DNA of 64,000 bases from UBA11574 sp963752565 (GTDB taxonomy: Bacteria; Desulfobacterota; Desulfobacteria; Desulfobacterales; UBA11574). The stretch is from NCBI GenBank assembly GCA_963752565.1, contig CAVVZC010000005.1, positions 34,303-98,302 of the forward strand. The letters are read 5' to 3'. Made by a program: the position numbers and the translations under genes. Below the pieces are notes generated by a model that was given only the letters and a program-made list of their open reading frames with translations, searched no databases and was not told the origin of the DNA. Shown piece by piece: positions 44,136 through 53,201 of the stretch (position 1 is the stretch's first letter; every line of letters begins with the position of its first letter).

Positions 44136-44862
44136 ATGTCAAGATATGCAATGGTAATCGACTTGCAACGCTGCGTCGGGTGTGGCTCCTGCAGTATCGC
44201 CTGCAGAAACGAAAACAACGTGCCCGATGGCATTTACTGGTCTAATAAAATAACGGAAACCGTCGGTACGTTTCCCAATGTCAGGCACCATTACATTCCA
44301 ACCCTTTGCAACCACTGTGAATATGCACCTTGTGTACGGGGTTGTCCGACAAAAGCCATGCACAAGCTGGACAATGGTATCACCATGCACGACCCCAAAA
44401 AGTGCATCGGCTGCAAGTACTGTGAATTTAACTGTCCGTATGGGGTGATTTACTTTAACTGGAAAGAACCGCACCAGTTCTGGAAGAGTAATAAGGCGCT
44501 GTATCAAAGGCGGCACATCTTCACCCCGAGAAGAGGTTGAAAAAATTGGCGCCAAGAAAACACCTTACTTCAACCCGGAAAGGGGCGCAACCCTGCCGGC
44601 CAACCGGCCTAAGGGTGTCGTGGAAAAGTGTACCTTCTGTGATCACCGGGTACGCAAAGGTTTGCTACCTCGTTGCGTGGAAGCTTGTCCGGCCAATGCT
44701 CGGATTTTCGGGGACATCAAGTCCCCTGACAGCGATGTAGCCAAACTGCTCGGAAAATTCCGTCCGTTCAGGTTGCGTGAGCAACTCGGTACCAACCCCC
44801 ATGTATTTTACGTCCGGGATTTCAACCCGGCCCAGTACAGACCGACTAAAGGAGGTATTTAA
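44136..44862 (+). pseudogene. arrB: ArrB-like ferredoxin subunit, single-base frameshift
   Basis: Iron-sulfur electron-transfer subunit with four 4Fe-4S clusters. Motifs in order: CVGCGSCSIACRNEN, CNHCEYAPCVRGCP, CIGCKYCEFNCPYG, then CTFCDHRVRKGLLPRCVEACP. The frame breaks at T44502: before it the sequence reads KSNKAL, and removing that T continues IKGGTSSPREEVEKIGAKK through to the natural end, giving 241 residues. As given, translation stops at 44540. No other damage is visible, so this could be a real mutation or a sequencing error. It starts 11 bp after arrA with GGAGG and ends with one-base spacing to the membrane subunit. Confidence 0.85.
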
Positions 44863-46003
44863 ATGTCTGAGAAAAAAGGATTATACGGCATATGGCTTGT
44901 GGTGCTCGGTATTGCGATCCTATTTGGATTGTATACCACTCTAAAGCTTTTTATCCAGGGCCACGGACTTTTCAATACGAATGATGTCATTATTTGGTCA
45001 TTACCTTTAGGGGTTTACATATTTTTGGCGCTCACAAGTTCCGGTTTGACTCTTCTGGCTGGGTTGCCTTTGGTGCTGAATATCAAAAAATACGAGCCAT
45101 TTGCCAAACGTTTGGTATTTTTGGCCATTGCAACCCTTATCGGGGCGTTTGTGGCCATCGGGCTGGAACTCGGCTCGGTCGGAAACATGTTTTGGATTTT
45201 TTTCTCCCCGAATTTATCATCACCTATCTGGTGGTTGGGTCTTATCTACAGCGTGGAACTTGTAGTACTAATTGTCAAATTCTGGAGAATGCATAAAGGT
45301 GATTGGCAAAGCGGATTCAGCAACACCTTGGGTGTAATATCTTTTCTGCTTGCCATCGATAGCGCCGTTAATGATCGGCTCTATTTTTGGCATCACCGAG
45401 TCACGAGTCACCTACTTCGGTCCGATGATGTCGATTTACAGCCTTGTGCTGGGACTGCTAAGCGGTACAGCCCTGTTTTTGCTGTACAGCATGATCTTTC
45501 ATCGAGTCACCGGTGATGACGCTGTTGAACGCCAAACCTCTTTGTACAATGAGTTTACTGTCATCTTTGCGTATGTTGCAGGTATTGCGGTTGTTCTTTC
45601 GCTTGTTAAATTCGCAATCGAATCGGCCACAACGGTCCCGGAATTTCTGATTTACCATAAATTTGAGCATGCATTCGGCGCATGGCAGGGTTTTCACTTT
45701 GAAGTCTTGCTTGGGCTTTTTCTGCCGTTTGTGTTGTTGCTGATACCTTCAGTGCGTAGGAGTATTGGAGGCAAAACCCTTACCTCGGCTTTAATTTTGG
45801 TAGGTACGCTGATGATGCACATGGAAATTCTGTTGGCCGGACAGAGCCATCCGGTCGGCCCTAAGGCAGAGCAATATCCTGAGTTTATCAGTTATTTTCC
45901 GAGCATTTGGGAGTGGTTGGTGTTTGTGTTTGCCCTTGCCGTCATGCTGCTGTTGTATACTCTGGGCGAACGCTACCTGAAACTGGCGGACCTACCTCAA
46001 TAA
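44863..46003 (+). pseudogene. arrC: ArrC/NrfD-like membrane anchor subunit, single-base frameshift
   Basis: Polytopic quinol-oxidising membrane protein of the NrfD/PsrC family. The first part (44863-45357) runs to FLLAI; removing G45358 continues IAPLMIGSIFGITESRVTYF to the stop at 46003, giving about 379 residues and eight or nine helices. As given, the first frame ends at 45516. Sequence on both sides is well conserved in appearance. The protein would pass electrons from menaquinol to ArrB. Same remark as for ArrB on mutation versus sequence error. Confidence 0.82.
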
Positions 46004-46086
46004 ACAGGAAAACATACATGCAATGCTGGCTCGAAAAAGGGTCGGCATTGTATCAATTCAATCTCAAAGTTTTTTAAGGATAAGGT

Positions 46087-46773
46087 ATGGAAACAAAAAC
46101 CTTGGCAAACCATGAGTTGTCGAGAATGGAGGCATTTCGACAGTTGAGCGAATGCTATTTTCAGCCGGATTCAGGCTTATCTGACACATTGGAGAATTTA
46201 GAGCTCCACTTGGCTAATGTGAGTCAGTCTGCAGCAAAATCTGTTCAGCGTATGCGTAAAGAAATTAAAAACGGCCAAAATTTTAAGGCACTCAAAGTTG
46301 ATTTTGCAAAGCTATTCGTTGGTCCCTATAAACTACTGGCCCCTCCTTACGGGTCGGTGTATTTGGACAACGGACGAACCATTATGGGTGACTCCACCCT
46401 TAACGTAAAAAATAGATACCGAGAAGAGGGGTTGGACACTGCAAAGAATTTTAAAGATGCTCCCGATCACATCGCCGCTGAACTTGAATTCATGTATTAT
46501 TTAATTTTCAAAGAAATCGAAGCCTTTTCCAACTCAGATATAGAAACAGCCATCGATTTTATTCAAAAACAGAAATATTTTTTAGAAAGTCATCTATTAG
46601 CATGGATACCGGAATTTGTCGGTAATATCATTGAAAATGCTGAAACCTGGTTTTATCAGAATCTGGCTAAAGCAACCGAAACATTTTTGAAAGAGAATTA
46701 CCAGGTCGTTTGCGCAGCTCTTGATACCGGACAGCCTAATTCAGAAAAACGCGTTGAAATAAATTCGCTCTGA
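46087..46773 (+). CDS. arrD: TorD-family molybdoenzyme chaperone
   Basis: 228 residues, all-helical. The KVDFAKLFVGPYKLLAPPYGSVYLDN stretch (about 75-100) is the TorD/DmsD hallmark (LFVGPxxxxxxPxxSVYL), followed by DHIAAELEFMYYL. Such chaperones bind the Tat signal of the catalytic subunit and help load the cofactor. Position after the arrABC genes supports a role for ArrA. AAGGATAAGG precedes the ATG. Confidence 0.88.
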   Translation: METKTLANHELSRMEAFRQLSECYFQPDSGLSDTLENLELHLANVSQSAAKSVQRMRKEIKNGQNFKALKVDFAKLFVGPYKLLAPPYGSVYLDNGRTIMGDSTLNVKNRYREEGLDTAKNFKDAPDHIAAELEFMYYLIFKEIEAFSNSDIETAIDFIQKQKYFLESHLLAWIPEFVGNIIENAETWFYQNLAKATETFLKENYQVVCAALDTGQPNSEKRVEINSL

Positions 46774-46849
46774 ATGCCATAAGGATTTTGTTTCGAATCT
46801 GTCGGTCATCAAAAATATTGGGTGTTGATTTCATTTTTTTTTGCAATAT

Positions 46850-46871
46850 GTTATGTTAACATTAACATAAC
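46850..46871. promoter_or_regulatory. 22-bp palindromic operator candidate before the FmdE-like gene
   Basis: GTTATGTTAA and TTAACATAAC are perfect inverted repeats around a two-base centre, about 20 bp before the start codon at 46891. The downstream genes act on molybdenum cofactor. GTTAT half-sites recall ModE-type operators, but the resemblance is loose. Confidence 0.65.
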
Positions 46872-46890
46872 TTAAATAGGTGGTATAATT

Positions 46891-47556
46891 ATGCAAGATT
46901 TTGACACGTTGCTAAAAAATTCAGCCGCTGCACATGGACATTTGTGCCCGGGACAGGTGGTGGGGGTGCGCATGGCCATGCTGGGATGTCGTCTCATCGG
47001 ACTGGATGAACCAACCCATATCGACCAGATCAAGAAAATCATTGTTTTTGTAGAGATGGACCGCTGTACCGGCGATGCGGTAGCTCATGTCACCGGTGTA
47101 AAGCTGGGACGCCGATCGTTGAAGTTCATGGACTATGGCATCATGGCCGCTACTTTTGTAAATTTGGAAACCGACATGGTGTTGCGGGTAATCTCCACAG
47201 AGGAAGCCCGGGATCTGGCGCCTGTTTATGCCCCGGAAATACCGGAAAAATACTCCCAGCAGCTTGAAGCCTATAAGCGGATGCCGGACAGCGTCCTGTT
47301 TCGGGTTCAAAAGGTTCGGGTGGATATGAGCGAATACGACTTGCCGGGCCCCACTCGCAAAAAGGTTTCCTGCAGCCGATGCGGCCAGGTGGTTCGAGAC
47401 AACAGAGAAGTGGTTCAAAATAATCATATTCTTTGCAAGCCATGCGCTCAAGGGGCCTATTTCTCCGAAGCAGAGGAAATAACCTGGCCGAACATGAACT
47501 GGACACCCGCTCAAAAAAAACAGCAGACGGTTGTGGATAACGAGGTTAAAATATAG
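46891..47556 (+). CDS. FmdE-family protein with C-terminal zinc finger
   Basis: 221 residues. The FmdE domain (about 5-150) has the HGHLCPGQVVGVRMAMLG start and EMDRCTGDAVAHVTGVKLG, with Cys and His suited to metal binding. A C-terminal zinc ribbon follows: SCSRCGQVV and LCKPCAQGAYF. FmdE-type proteins occur with molybdenum/tungsten enzymes in sulfate reducers but their role is unproven. First gene of a cofactor operon (moeA-like, MOSC, moaA) behind the 22-bp palindrome. Confidence 0.85.
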   Translation: MQDFDTLLKNSAAAHGHLCPGQVVGVRMAMLGCRLIGLDEPTHIDQIKKIIVFVEMDRCTGDAVAHVTGVKLGRRSLKFMDYGIMAATFVNLETDMVLRVISTEEARDLAPVYAPEIPEKYSQQLEAYKRMPDSVLFRVQKVRVDMSEYDLPGPTRKKVSCSRCGQVVRDNREVVQNNHILCKPCAQGAYFSEAEEITWPNMNWTPAQKKQQTVVDNEVKI

Positions 47557-47606
47557 GTGTTCTATCCTTTGCGCCTTCTTGGCAAAAACAAATAAGGAGA
47601 TAAAAA

Positions 47607-48638
47607 GTGATTAAGACCATAAATTTAAAAGATGCGGTGGGGACGAAACTGGCCCATGACATCACCGAGATTCGTCCCGGAGAATTTAAAGGCGCTGCAT
47701 TTCATAAAGGGCACACGGTGTGCAATGAGGATTTGTGTCGCTTACAAAAGCTCGGGAAAAATCATCTGTATCTCATTGATTTAGAAGCAGACGAAATTCA
47801 CGAGAACGAAGCGGCCGCCATTGTAGCCGAAGCCTTGGCCGGTGTAGGCGTAGGCTGGAAAAATGAACCGAGCGAAGGAAAAATCGGACTAAAGGCCGAA
47901 AGAGACGGGTTGCTGACCGTCGATACAGCCGCACTGGCAGCATTTAACATGATCGAAGAGGTGATGTGCGCCACACTGCATAACCATACGTTGGTGAAAG
48001 CGGGTGAACTGGTGGCCGCCACCCGGGCCATCCCTCTGGTCATGAAACGGGCTCCCATCGAACGGGCTGCCGCCATCGCCGGACAAAACGGCGGTGTGGT
48101 TTCCGTGCGACCCCTTCGGCGTGGAAAAGCCGGTTTGATCATCACGGGAAACGAGGTGTATCACGGTCTCATCGAAGACCGGTTTGCCCCCATTCTGACC
48201 CGAAAACTCACCGGTCTGGGCTGTGAGGTAGACCGCATCAGCTTTACCCCGGATGATACTGAAATTATTCGTCAGGCGATCTGCGCGCATATTGAGCGCG
48301 GCTGTGATCTGATTCTTTTAAGCGGCGGCATGAGCGTGGACCCCGACGACGTCACCCGCAAAGGAATTCGGGTGTCAGGCGCTGATGAGATCCATTACGG
48401 TGCTGCAGCCCTGCCGGGCGCCATGTTTCTGGTAGCGTATATAGACAACGTGTCGCTAATCGGTGTGCCTGCATGCGGTTTGCATCACCGGGTTACCGTC
48501 TTAGACCTGGTTCTGCCGCGGATCCTGTCAGGAGAGCATATCGGTAAAAAGGAACTGGCGTTTCTGGGCCACGGCGGCCTTTGCCGGGATTGTGAAGAGT
48601 GCAGTTATCCCCATTGTCCCTTCGGCAAAGGAATCTAA
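47607..48638 (+). CDS. MoeA/MogA-like molybdopterin-binding protein
   Basis: 343 residues. It has the molybdopterin-binding (MoCF) domain: ITGNEVYHGLIEDRFAPIL and LILLSGGMSVDPDDVT, the motifs of MoeA/MogA that adenylate molybdopterin or insert molybdenum. The N-terminal domain (TKLAHDITEIRPGEFKGAAF) is of the MoeA-like short type. A C-terminal Cys cluster (GGLCRDCEECSYPHCPFG) could hold a metal. The start is GTG 47607 after AAGGAGA. Confidence 0.85.
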   Translation: MIKTINLKDAVGTKLAHDITEIRPGEFKGAAFHKGHTVCNEDLCRLQKLGKNHLYLIDLEADEIHENEAAAIVAEALAGVGVGWKNEPSEGKIGLKAERDGLLTVDTAALAAFNMIEEVMCATLHNHTLVKAGELVAATRAIPLVMKRAPIERAAAIAGQNGGVVSVRPLRRGKAGLIITGNEVYHGLIEDRFAPILTRKLTGLGCEVDRISFTPDDTEIIRQAICAHIERGCDLILLSGGMSVDPDDVTRKGIRVSGADEIHYGAAALPGAMFLVAYIDNVSLIGVPACGLHHRVTVLDLVLPRILSGEHIGKKELAFLGHGGLCRDCEECSYPHCPFGKGI

Positions 48639-48655
48639 AAATTGGAGAAACTAAA

Positions 48656-49120
48656 ATGACAGATTTCGATCAAACCCATGATATCCGAATTGTTGCCGTA
48701 TCCGTAAGTCTCAAAAAAGGCGTTAAAAAAACAAATGTTCGCCAGGGCCTCCTTATCGAAAACCACGGCCTGGAAAACGACGCCCATGCCGGTGATTGGC
48801 ACCGCCAGGTCAGTCTTCTGGCCGTTGAAAGTATTGCCAAAATTCGGGAGAAGGACCTTGACGTCTATCCAGGCGATTTTGCCGAAAACATTACCACCGA
48901 GGGCATCAAACTCTGGGAGCTGCCTGTGGGCACCCGGATGAAACTGGGAGAAGAAGCTCTGGTTGAAGTCACTCAGATCGGCAAGGAATGCCATGACCGT
49001 TGTGCCATTTATCATCAGGTAGGGGATTGTGTGATGCCCAGAGAAGGCATTTTTGTAAAGGTTCTCAAGGGAGGCACCATCGGACCCGCGGACGGTATCC
49101 AAATCTTTAATAATAATTGA
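48656..49120 (+). CDS. MOSC-domain protein
   Basis: 154 residues, entirely a MOSC domain: VSVSLKKGVKK, GLENDAHAGDWHRQVSLLA, and TQIGKECHDRCAIYHQVGDC with the conserved Cys. MOSC domains bind molybdenum cofactor sulfur and carry it. In this operon it probably handles cofactor after MoeA. ATG 48656 follows TTGGAGA; the longer open frame overlaps the previous gene. Confidence 0.88.
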   Translation: MTDFDQTHDIRIVAVSVSLKKGVKKTNVRQGLLIENHGLENDAHAGDWHRQVSLLAVESIAKIREKDLDVYPGDFAENITTEGIKLWELPVGTRMKLGEEALVEVTQIGKECHDRCAIYHQVGDCVMPREGIFVKVLKGGTIGPADGIQIFNNN

Positions 49121-49133
49121 GGAATTATTCAGC

Positions 49134-50129
49134 ATGGCAAAACTTATGGACCCTTACGACAGAACCATCGATTACCTTCGCATCTCCATAACCGACCGTT
49201 GCAATCTCGATTGTCTCTATTGCACCCCTTTTGGCGGTCGCACCAGACTCTCTCATGCCGAAATACTCTCTTACGAGGAGATTGTCCGGACAGCAAAAGC
49301 CGCGGTCCGGGAAGGAATTTCAAAGATACGGATCACCGGCGGAGAACCGCTCCAAAGAAGAGGAATGGTCAGACTTTGCCGGATGATCGCTGATATCGAC
49401 GGCATTGAAAGCCTTGCCGTTACCACCAACGGCATCCTTTTGAAGGAGCTGGCAGGACCCCTTTTCGAGGCCGGAGTTCGCCGGATAAATGTGAGCCTCG
49501 ATACGTTAAAACCCGAACGATTTAAGAAGATTACCGGCGGCGATCTTCTTTATCGGGTGCTTGAGGGAATCGAAGTGTCGGAAAAGGTCGGACTAAGTCC
49601 CATCAAGATCAACACGGTGGTCATGCGCGGGATTAACGATGACGAAATTGAAGATCTTGCCGGACTCACGCTGGAGAAGCCCTATCACGTCCGGTTCATC
49701 GAACTCATGCCCACACAGGGTCACTCCATGGAAAATCATCATTCTCTTTATGTCCCCATGGGCGAAATGATTGACCGTGTAAAAATGATTGGTAATCTAC
49801 AATTAGAGGCGAAAACAAAATCCTTTGGGCCGGCAAAGCTCTGCTCTTTTCTCGGAGCCGCCGGCAAGATAGGTTTCATCGCGCCGTTGAGCAGGCATTT
49901 CTGCGATACCTGCAACCGGTTGAGGCTCACCGCCGACGGAAAGCTCAGAACCTGCCTTTTTTCTGAAAAAGAAATTGATATTAAAGGATCTTTGCGAAAG
50001 GGTGGCTCCATGAAAGATCTGGCATTAATCTTCAAACAGGCAATCCAGGAGAAACCTAAACGGCATCAACTAAACGACAGCATTCCCTTAAACGAATCCG
50101 GACGAATCATGCGGGCCATCGGAGGATAA
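49134..50129 (+). CDS. moaA: GTP 3',8-cyclase (molybdenum cofactor biosynthesis)
   Basis: 331-residue radical SAM enzyme making the first molybdopterin intermediate with MoaC. The N-terminal SAM cluster is CNLDCLYC after DYLRISITDR. The C-terminal cluster is CDTCNRLRLTADGKLRTC. KIRITGGEPLQRRGM is also typical. The C-terminal Gly-Gly end (MRAIGG) is present, as in active MoaA. GAGGAATTATT precedes the ATG. Confidence 0.95.
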   Translation: MAKLMDPYDRTIDYLRISITDRCNLDCLYCTPFGGRTRLSHAEILSYEEIVRTAKAAVREGISKIRITGGEPLQRRGMVRLCRMIADIDGIESLAVTTNGILLKELAGPLFEAGVRRINVSLDTLKPERFKKITGGDLLYRVLEGIEVSEKVGLSPIKINTVVMRGINDDEIEDLAGLTLEKPYHVRFIELMPTQGHSMENHHSLYVPMGEMIDRVKMIGNLQLEAKTKSFGPAKLCSFLGAAGKIGFIAPLSRHFCDTCNRLRLTADGKLRTCLFSEKEIDIKGSLRKGGSMKDLALIFKQAIQEKPKRHQLNDSIPLNESGRIMRAIGG

Positions 50130-50149
50130 GAAGGGTTTGAGATTAGACT

Positions 50150-50911
50150 ATGGACGGACTTGCAATATCACCGTATGTATTGGCACTGCTCTTTTTTACG
50201 GTGGCCTTTGTATATTCGTCCGTTGGGTTGGGAGGTGGATCTTCGTACACGGCATTGATGGCGATTACCGGCGTCAGTTATCTTCTAATTCCAACCATTA
50301 CACTGATACTGAACCTGTTTGTTACTTCCGTCGCAAGCTTTAATTTCATCCGCAAAAAGCATGCGCGTCCAACCCTTATTTTACCCTTTTTTGTCGGCTC
50401 AATACCTATGTCCTATTTGGGCGGCTCTCTCAAGCTGCCCCGGGAGATTTTTTACTGGATTTTACTGATCAGCCTGGTATTTGTCGTCATTCGCATTTAT
50501 ATCCTGGAAAATACAGCCATGACGGTCCGTATCGGACATACCCAAAAGATAATACTTTCATTAATTGCGGGATGTGTGCTGGGGTTCGTTGCCGGAACCG
50601 TCGGAATTGGAGGCGGTATCTATCTGGTTCCTCTGATCATTATTTTTGGGCTGGGTTCACCGAAAGAAGCGGCTGCCTGCGGTGCAGTTTTTATTTGGGT
50701 AAACTCTTTATCGGGATTGACTGCGCGTTTCCAACACCATGTCATGGATCCAAAAGCATTACTCCCGCTGATCGCCGTAGTGATTATTGGCGGTTTTTTG
50801 GGGTCATTTGTGGGTTCATCGAAACTCTCTTCTAAGGCCATGGAAAAATGGCTGGGCGGCATCATTCTTGTAGCGATATTGTTTTTGGCAAAAAAAACAC
50901 TATCTTTTTAA
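50150..50911 (+). CDS. TauE/SafE-family sulfite/anion exporter
   Basis: 253 residues with about eight membrane helices and the duplicated TauE signature: VYSSVGLGGGSSYTALMAI in the first half and GTVGIGGGIYLVPLIIIFGL in the second. The family exports organosulfur or sulfite anions. It is the last gene of the rightward moco/arr block, 20 bp after moaA, and converges on acr3. Substrate unknown; sulfite or a related oxyanion is plausible here. Confidence 0.85.
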   Translation: MDGLAISPYVLALLFFTVAFVYSSVGLGGGSSYTALMAITGVSYLLIPTITLILNLFVTSVASFNFIRKKHARPTLILPFFVGSIPMSYLGGSLKLPREIFYWILLISLVFVVIRIYILENTAMTVRIGHTQKIILSLIAGCVLGFVAGTVGIGGGIYLVPLIIIFGLGSPKEAAACGAVFIWVNSLSGLTARFQHHVMDPKALLPLIAVVIIGGFLGSFVGSSKLSSKAMEKWLGGIILVAILFLAKKTLSF

Positions 50912-50978
50912 GCTATAATACAAATAGGAAAATCCGTTGTCGCCAGGAATGTCAGCCAGAATGTCTATAAAGCGATAG

Positions 50979-52205
50979 TTATACAGATGTCGTCTGTTTG
51001 TTTGTCACAGCTTGCATCTCTTCCTCGCTAAACCAGTGAGGAGTCTTCAAACATATTTTTACGAGCATGAGCATCACCGGGACTTCAATCAGCACACCCA
51101 CCACCGTGGCCAGAGCAGCGCCGGATGACAGTCCAAAGAGCATGGTTGAGGTGGCAATGGCCACTTCAAAATGATTGGAAGCACCGATCATGGCCGCCGG
51201 TGCCGCATCCACGTAGCGGAGTTTCAGCAGGCGCGCCAGACCATAACCCAGCCAAAAGATAAGCATGGTCTGAATAAAGAGCGGAACCGCAATCCACACA
51301 ATGGTCAGCGGGTTGCTGATAATTACTTCACCTTTAAAGGAAAACAACAGTATCAGGGTAATGAGAAGCGCGACAATCGTAATGGAGGTAAGAACGTGTA
51401 AAAATTTTTCCTTAAACCATGTTTCGCCTTTTGCCGAGATGATCCATTTGCGTGAAAGATAGCCCGCCACCAAGGGAAGGGCAACGTAAATGCCAATGGA
51501 CAGCAGCAATGCCTGCCAGGGTACCGGCAACCGTCCCACGCCCAGCAAAAATCCGCCCAGAACACCATAAAGCACGAGCATGGTCAGGGAGTTGATGGCC
51601 ACCATCACCAGCGTCAGACCATCGTTTCCTTTAGAAAGATAACTCCAAACCAGGACCATGGCGGTACACGGCGCAATCCCTAAAAGAATGCAACCGGCCA
51701 GATAGCTGCGCCAAAGGGGCACTTGGAGCATTTTGATGCCACCGGTCATCACAACCGTACCGGCTCCGTAGGTCGCACCCACGGGAAGGTCGAGACCGAA
51801 CGGCATTTTGACCAAATCCACGGCATCCGGACCGATAAAATTGTAAAACAGGGTGCCAAGAAATAAAGTGGCGATCCCGTACATGGTAAACGGTTTGATG
51901 CACCAGTTGACGAACAGTGTCAAAAACACCGGTTTTCCGCTCTTACCCGCCTTAATGACTTCGCCAAAATCGATTTTGACCATGATAGGATACATCATGA
52001 AAAACAGACAGATTGCGATTGGAATGGACACCACCGGCGCTCCCTTGACATAGATGGCCAGACCATCGAGGTATTGCGCCACACCGGGAGCGATTTTTCC
52101 GAGCAGGATGCCGGCAACAATGCACAGCACCACCCATAGGGACAGGAATCGTTCGAAAATACTGGTCATTTTTCGATCATTGTTCAAAACATCACCATTG
52201 CTCAT
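50979..52205 (-). CDS. acr3: Acr3-family arsenite efflux permease
   Basis: 408 residues with about ten membrane helices. Family landmarks: GILLGKIAPG near the start, the Cys of APCTAMVLVWSYL (essential in Acr3), and MIGASNHFEVAIATS. It exports arsenite made by ArrA-type or cytoplasmic reduction. ATG 52205 has GAGGAGG upstream. It forms a leftward unit arsR - Fe-S protein - acr3. Confidence 0.93.
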   Translation of the reverse strand: MSNGDVLNNDRKMTSIFERFLSLWVVLCIVAGILLGKIAPGVAQYLDGLAIYVKGAPVVSIPIAICLFFMMYPIMVKIDFGEVIKAGKSGKPVFLTLFVNWCIKPFTMYGIATLFLGTLFYNFIGPDAVDLVKMPFGLDLPVGATYGAGTVVMTGGIKMLQVPLWRSYLAGCILLGIAPCTAMVLVWSYLSKGNDGLTLVMVAINSLTMLVLYGVLGGFLLGVGRLPVPWQALLLSIGIYVALPLVAGYLSRKWIISAKGETWFKEKFLHVLTSITIVALLITLILLFSFKGEVIISNPLTIVWIAVPLFIQTMLIFWLGYGLARLLKLRYVDAAPAAMIGASNHFEVAIATSTMLFGLSSGAALATVVGVLIEVPVMLMLVKICLKTPHWFSEEEMQAVTNKQTTSV

Positions 52206-52228
52206 CAACAGCTTCCTCCTCTCAACAA

Positions 52229-52753
52229 TTAAAAATCAAAACGAAACTGGCCTAAATAACTCGCCAGTCGTTCCCTGCTTACGCCGTCTAGCGGCGGGCA
52301 GTCTTCAGGCCCTTTTGCCCCTTCAGCCACCTGGGTAGCAAAAACCATGCAGGTGGGCTGTCCGCATTCTTTGCAATTGGTCTTTGGGAGCAGTTTTAGA
52401 ACTTCGATGACCTTGGGCTGGGGAGCCGCTTCATACAGCGGTTCAATCTTTTCCCGCTTTTCCCATGCAGAATTGATTTCGCGTTTCAACCACTCGATGA
52501 TTTTGGTGGCTTCGTCTTCATCTTTGAGGGCATTGATGGCAATCTTTTTGGCGTGAACGGTAATCAATTTCCCTTGGGCTTTGAAGGTTACGCTTGGCGG
52601 GTCTTTGGTATAAGTAAATCCTCCGAGAACTGCATTCAGATAAGGAATCGCTTCGCCCACATCCTGATTCAGATGGGCGAAACAATGCAGCGCTTCAAAG
52701 CCCGGATTGCACTCGGCCCTGAAAATCTCCTTTTTATAGGATTCCAGTAACAT
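52229..52753 (-). CDS. Fe-S cluster-binding protein of the ars operon
   Basis: 174 residues. A C-terminal 4Fe-4S domain of the ACS/CODH gamma type is visible: KTNCKECGQPTCMVFATQVAEGAKGPEDCPPL, with four cysteines. The N-terminal part is helical and has no known motif. It lies between arsR and acr3 with short spacers. Proteins like this recur in ars operons of anaerobes but the role is unknown. Confidence 0.7.
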   Translation of the reverse strand: MLLESYKKEIFRAECNPGFEALHCFAHLNQDVGEAIPYLNAVLGGFTYTKDPPSVTFKAQGKLITVHAKKIAINALKDEDEATKIIEWLKREINSAWEKREKIEPLYEAAPQPKVIEVLKLLPKTNCKECGQPTCMVFATQVAEGAKGPEDCPPLDGVSRERLASYLGQFRFDF

Positions 52754-52788
52754 CTTGAGCCTCCTTGTATGGGAAAACTATCCTAAAA

Positions 52789-53154
52789 TCATGCTCTGTT
52801 TTGAGCCTTGCACAGCACTTCCGGATCGATTTTCAAAATTTTGTTTATGCGTTCCATGTCCTGCCGGATTTGTGGTGTCTTGGATAATGATCTGAATGCC
52901 CAGGCAATGGCTTCCCGCGCTTCAACCGGTGCGTCATCGCCGGCAAGGCAATAATACCGCCAGCGGCCCTCCTGGCGGCCCTCAACAAGGCGGGCATTGG
53001 CAAGAATCGACATGTGTTTGGAAACCGTTGAGGGCGCCAGTTCCAAAAGTTCGATAATCTGACATACGCATAGTTCTCGACCCTTTAGTGCCATCAACGT
53101 ACGAACCCGATTTTGATCTGACAGCGCCCTTGTGATCGCCATTAACGTAAACAT
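52789..53154 (-). CDS. arsR: ArsR-family arsenic-responsive repressor
   Basis: 121 residues. The winged HTH has the metal-binding motif ELCVCQIIEL (adjacent Cys pair, as in As(III)-sensing ArsR) and the recognition helix in APSTVSKHMSIL. It should repress its own leftward operon with acr3. A palindrome TTCG-N8-CGAA lies about 30 bp upstream of its start. Confidence 0.9.
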   Translation of the reverse strand: MFTLMAITRALSDQNRVRTLMALKGRELCVCQIIELLELAPSTVSKHMSILANARLVEGRQEGRWRYYCLAGDDAPVEAREAIAWAFRSLSKTPQIRQDMERINKILKIDPEVLCKAQNRA

Positions 53155-53185
53155 AAATGCCTCCTCTGATTTTCAATGCGTCATT

Positions 53186-53201
53186 TCGCCATATATCGAA
53201 T
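53186..53201. promoter_or_regulatory. ArsR operator candidate
   Basis: TTCGCCATATATCGAA: TTCG/CGAA arms around an AT-rich centre, about 32 bp before the arsR ATG and in the expected promoter region. To its right (to 53608) I see no gene or strong structure. Confidence 0.5.
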
